Of a stretch of DNA of 36,498 nucleotides, positions 34,779-36,498 are shown piece after piece. The DNA is from Bacteroidales bacterium (lineage in GTDB: Bacteria; Bacteroidota; Bacteroidia; Bacteroidales; UBA10428). The notes below the pieces were generated by a model that worked only from the letters and a program-made list of their open reading frames with translations, had not been told where the DNA came from and made no database searches. The stretch covers positions 1 to 36,498 of the forward strand of contig JAFGSZ010000063.1 in assembly GCA_016934395.1 (NCBI GenBank), given 5' to 3'. Numbering within the stretch: the first letter of the stretch is position 1; each line of letters starts with the position of its first letter. Position numbers and translations under genes: made by a program.

Positions 34779-36395
34779 TCAAATTTTTTTATATTTATAA
34801 AGTATCACGCGTTGATCTTCTGAAGCATACTCCAATATATAATCAGGTTGTAGGTCAACCTTATATTCGAAAGTGAATGCTGATGGCTGGTGGATATTTT
34901 TATCATTTAGCATAAATATATGGTCAATAGGTTTTGAAATAGCTTTAATATTTGATGGCCATCGTAAACATGTTAGGGGAGTGTTCAGAGATCCAAAATG
35001 CAGGTTAGGCAGATTTTCTGTATTCCACTTTAGGGGAAAATAATCAAGCTCTGCTTCATAATTTTCCAGGATAATCACCGGAATTTCACTTCCAAGGTAA
35101 TTTGATACATGTCCAAAAAGCCAGTAATCGCTGTTATTAATCGGTAATATGGTACTATAGGGTTCGATATACTCCGAAGCCTTTTTTATCTCCTGCACAA
35201 TCCGGCTATTTTCTTTAGCCTGCCTAAAATAAATTAACAATAAAGAAAAACTGATATAGGATACTATTAAAAATCCCGAAACCTGCAGCCAAAATGGAAC
35301 AAGAAGGCCTGCCAGCCCCACAAATAAAAACAGGAAAAAAAACAACAACAACCGTGATGATACAAAACCTGCCGAAGCGCCTGTAACGGTATCGGGCAGA
35401 ATAAAGTACAGGATTAGAAACACAAAACTAAGTATCAGCCATAATAAATTACCGGGTTTTTGATGTAAAGCTATTTTGATTTTTCTGAACTGTCCGACTA
35501 AAAAATAAATTATTGATGTCAATATTACCAGAAGAATCAGGTATAATATCCACTTTGTAAAAATATCTTCTTTTGCATAAACCATAGCTTTTGCCGGCTG
35601 GACCTGAATAATCCATTTTAATAATGTGTTCAGGGGTAACTTTATACCTTGAGCAAAATGATTTGTGCCCCGGCAGGCATAAACAATTAAAATCACAATA
35701 CCGGCTGAAAGAGCCAATAATTGTTTACCCAGACTTTTTAACAGAACCCGTTTATCAGAAGAAGAATGTAATAGTTTTTTAAGATTATTAAAATTGAGCA
35801 AGAAAATAACAAGCAGAAAAACAGCAAAGACAAAAATATGAGACAGAACCATTAAACCTGAAAAAACAAACAACAAAAGCACCTGTTTAAATGATGGGCG
35901 ATTGAGATATTTTATCCACAAAGAAATACTAAAAAATAACAGTACCAGTCCAAAATGAAAATTGTAAAATCCATATAAAAACAGAAAGGAATAGGTAAAC
36001 GGAAACACCATGTAAACCAGGAAACTTCTTTTCACACCCAGGGTCTGAAACAACATTCTGAAGCCCATTGGAAATCCAATGAGATAAATAAGAAGCAGCA
36101 GCTTTTCGGCAAGAAAAGCAGGCAAGAGGGTTAAAAATAAAACCAGTAAAATATGACCGGTCCAGTTGGGATTAATATGCGGATTAAATATCAGAAAATC
36201 GTGAACAGGACTTTGAGGATTGGATACCATTTCGAGAATAAGACGTGAATTATACAGGTGGGCCGGACCATCTACCGTTGGGAAGTACCTGTAAAAAAGC
36301 ACAGGGATTAAATGAAACAGGATAAACAAATAAAAAATAAAAGGTTCGGAATTTTCAAAAAACCGAAAGATTTTTGATGTTACTACTTTAATCAT
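34779..36395 (-). CDS. Polytopic membrane protein, possibly GT-C-like
   Basis: Unrecognised 538-residue protein. After a short N-terminal tail a first membrane helix (about 18-36) leads to a loop with YFPTVDGPAHLYNSRLI (37-53) and NPHINPNWTGH. About ten further hydrophobic segments fill residues 80-405, and a soluble tail of about 130 residues follows. An acidic residue in the first outer loop, then many helices and a C-terminal soluble domain, is the layout of GT-C glycosyltransferases using polyprenyl-linked sugars. That assignment is inference from layout only. The 159-bp gap to ddl and the 103 bp beyond its start show no clear signal. Confidence 0.6.
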   Translation of the reverse strand: MIKVVTSKIFRFFENSEPFIFYLFILFHLIPVLFYRYFPTVDGPAHLYNSRLILEMVSNPQSPVHDFLIFNPHINPNWTGHILLVLFLTLLPAFLAEKLLLLIYLIGFPMGFRMLFQTLGVKRSFLVYMVFPFTYSFLFLYGFYNFHFGLVLLFFSISLWIKYLNRPSFKQVLLLFVFSGLMVLSHIFVFAVFLLVIFLLNFNNLKKLLHSSSDKRVLLKSLGKQLLALSAGIVILIVYACRGTNHFAQGIKLPLNTLLKWIIQVQPAKAMVYAKEDIFTKWILYLILLVILTSIIYFLVGQFRKIKIALHQKPGNLLWLILSFVFLILYFILPDTVTGASAGFVSSRLLLFFFLFLFVGLAGLLVPFWLQVSGFLIVSYISFSLLLIYFRQAKENSRIVQEIKKASEYIEPYSTILPINNSDYWLFGHVSNYLGSEIPVIILENYEAELDYFPLKWNTENLPNLHFGSLNTPLTCLRWPSNIKAISKPIDHIFMLNDKNIHQPSAFTFEYKVDLQPDYILEYASEDQRVILYKYKKI

Positions 36396-36498
36396 TTATT
36401 ATAACATAGAATGAGAAAGCACGTAATTTACATATTATTACTGGTTGATAACAAGTTAAAAAGATACTTTTTGAAAATTATATTATATTTACTTTATA

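Overview
The window is chromosomal DNA of an AT-rich member of the Bacteroidota, probably class Bacteroidia; the order cannot be fixed from what is visible. The evidence is the gene families (DUF2851, DUF4294, the Bacteroidota form of FolE, the roughly 390-residue PurM and the purM-prfA-pyrF order), promoter-like TTTG-N19/20-TAnnTTTG motifs, and weak or absent Shine-Dalgarno sequences. I see no phage, insertion sequence, CRISPR array, tRNA or rRNA. Most of the window is housekeeping and looks vertically inherited.

Left part (1-12300, all on the plus strand). A CarH-type B12-binding MerR regulator (146-1036) is followed by a 359-bp control region with two arrays of TGTT-headed tandem repeats, then an ECF sigma factor and folE, which lie 11 bp apart. 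This resembles a light- or stress-responsive regulon. Next come purM-prfA-pyrF, a DUF2851 protein joined to a two-TM RCK potassium channel, rpsO and pnp (each followed by a terminator), a small membrane protein carrying an HxxxCxxC motif, and a deoxynucleoside kinase.

Middle part (12300-28510). This holds an OmpA-like/TPR lipoprotein and a convergent TrmH-family methyltransferase that share a bidirectional terminator. SucC follows without SucD. A cyclic-2,3-diphosphoglycerate-synthetase-like P-loop protein faces an arginine deiminase preceded by a CDGSH/ferredoxin-like protein. DUF4294, ElbB, ThpR, a polyprenyl-phosphate sugar transferase, a degenerate Gfo/Idh oxidoreductase, Pcm, an MBL hydrolase and GcvP complete the section.

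Right part (28510-36498). The most unusual locus is an ECF sigma factor overlapping a membrane anti-sigma-like TPR protein, converging through shared stop codons on a 1098-residue TPR-CHAT protein. That protein has a signal peptide, an intact His/Cys dyad and a C-terminal membrane anchor. Divergent from it is a 35-residue proline-rich peptide gene with its own promoter-like motif and terminator. Predicted topology puts the CHAT protease and the TPR part of the anti-sigma-like protein on the same, periplasmic, side of the membrane. A protease-controlled sigma switch is therefore plausible, with the small peptide a possible substrate, regulator or output. Ddl and a polytopic membrane protein close the window.
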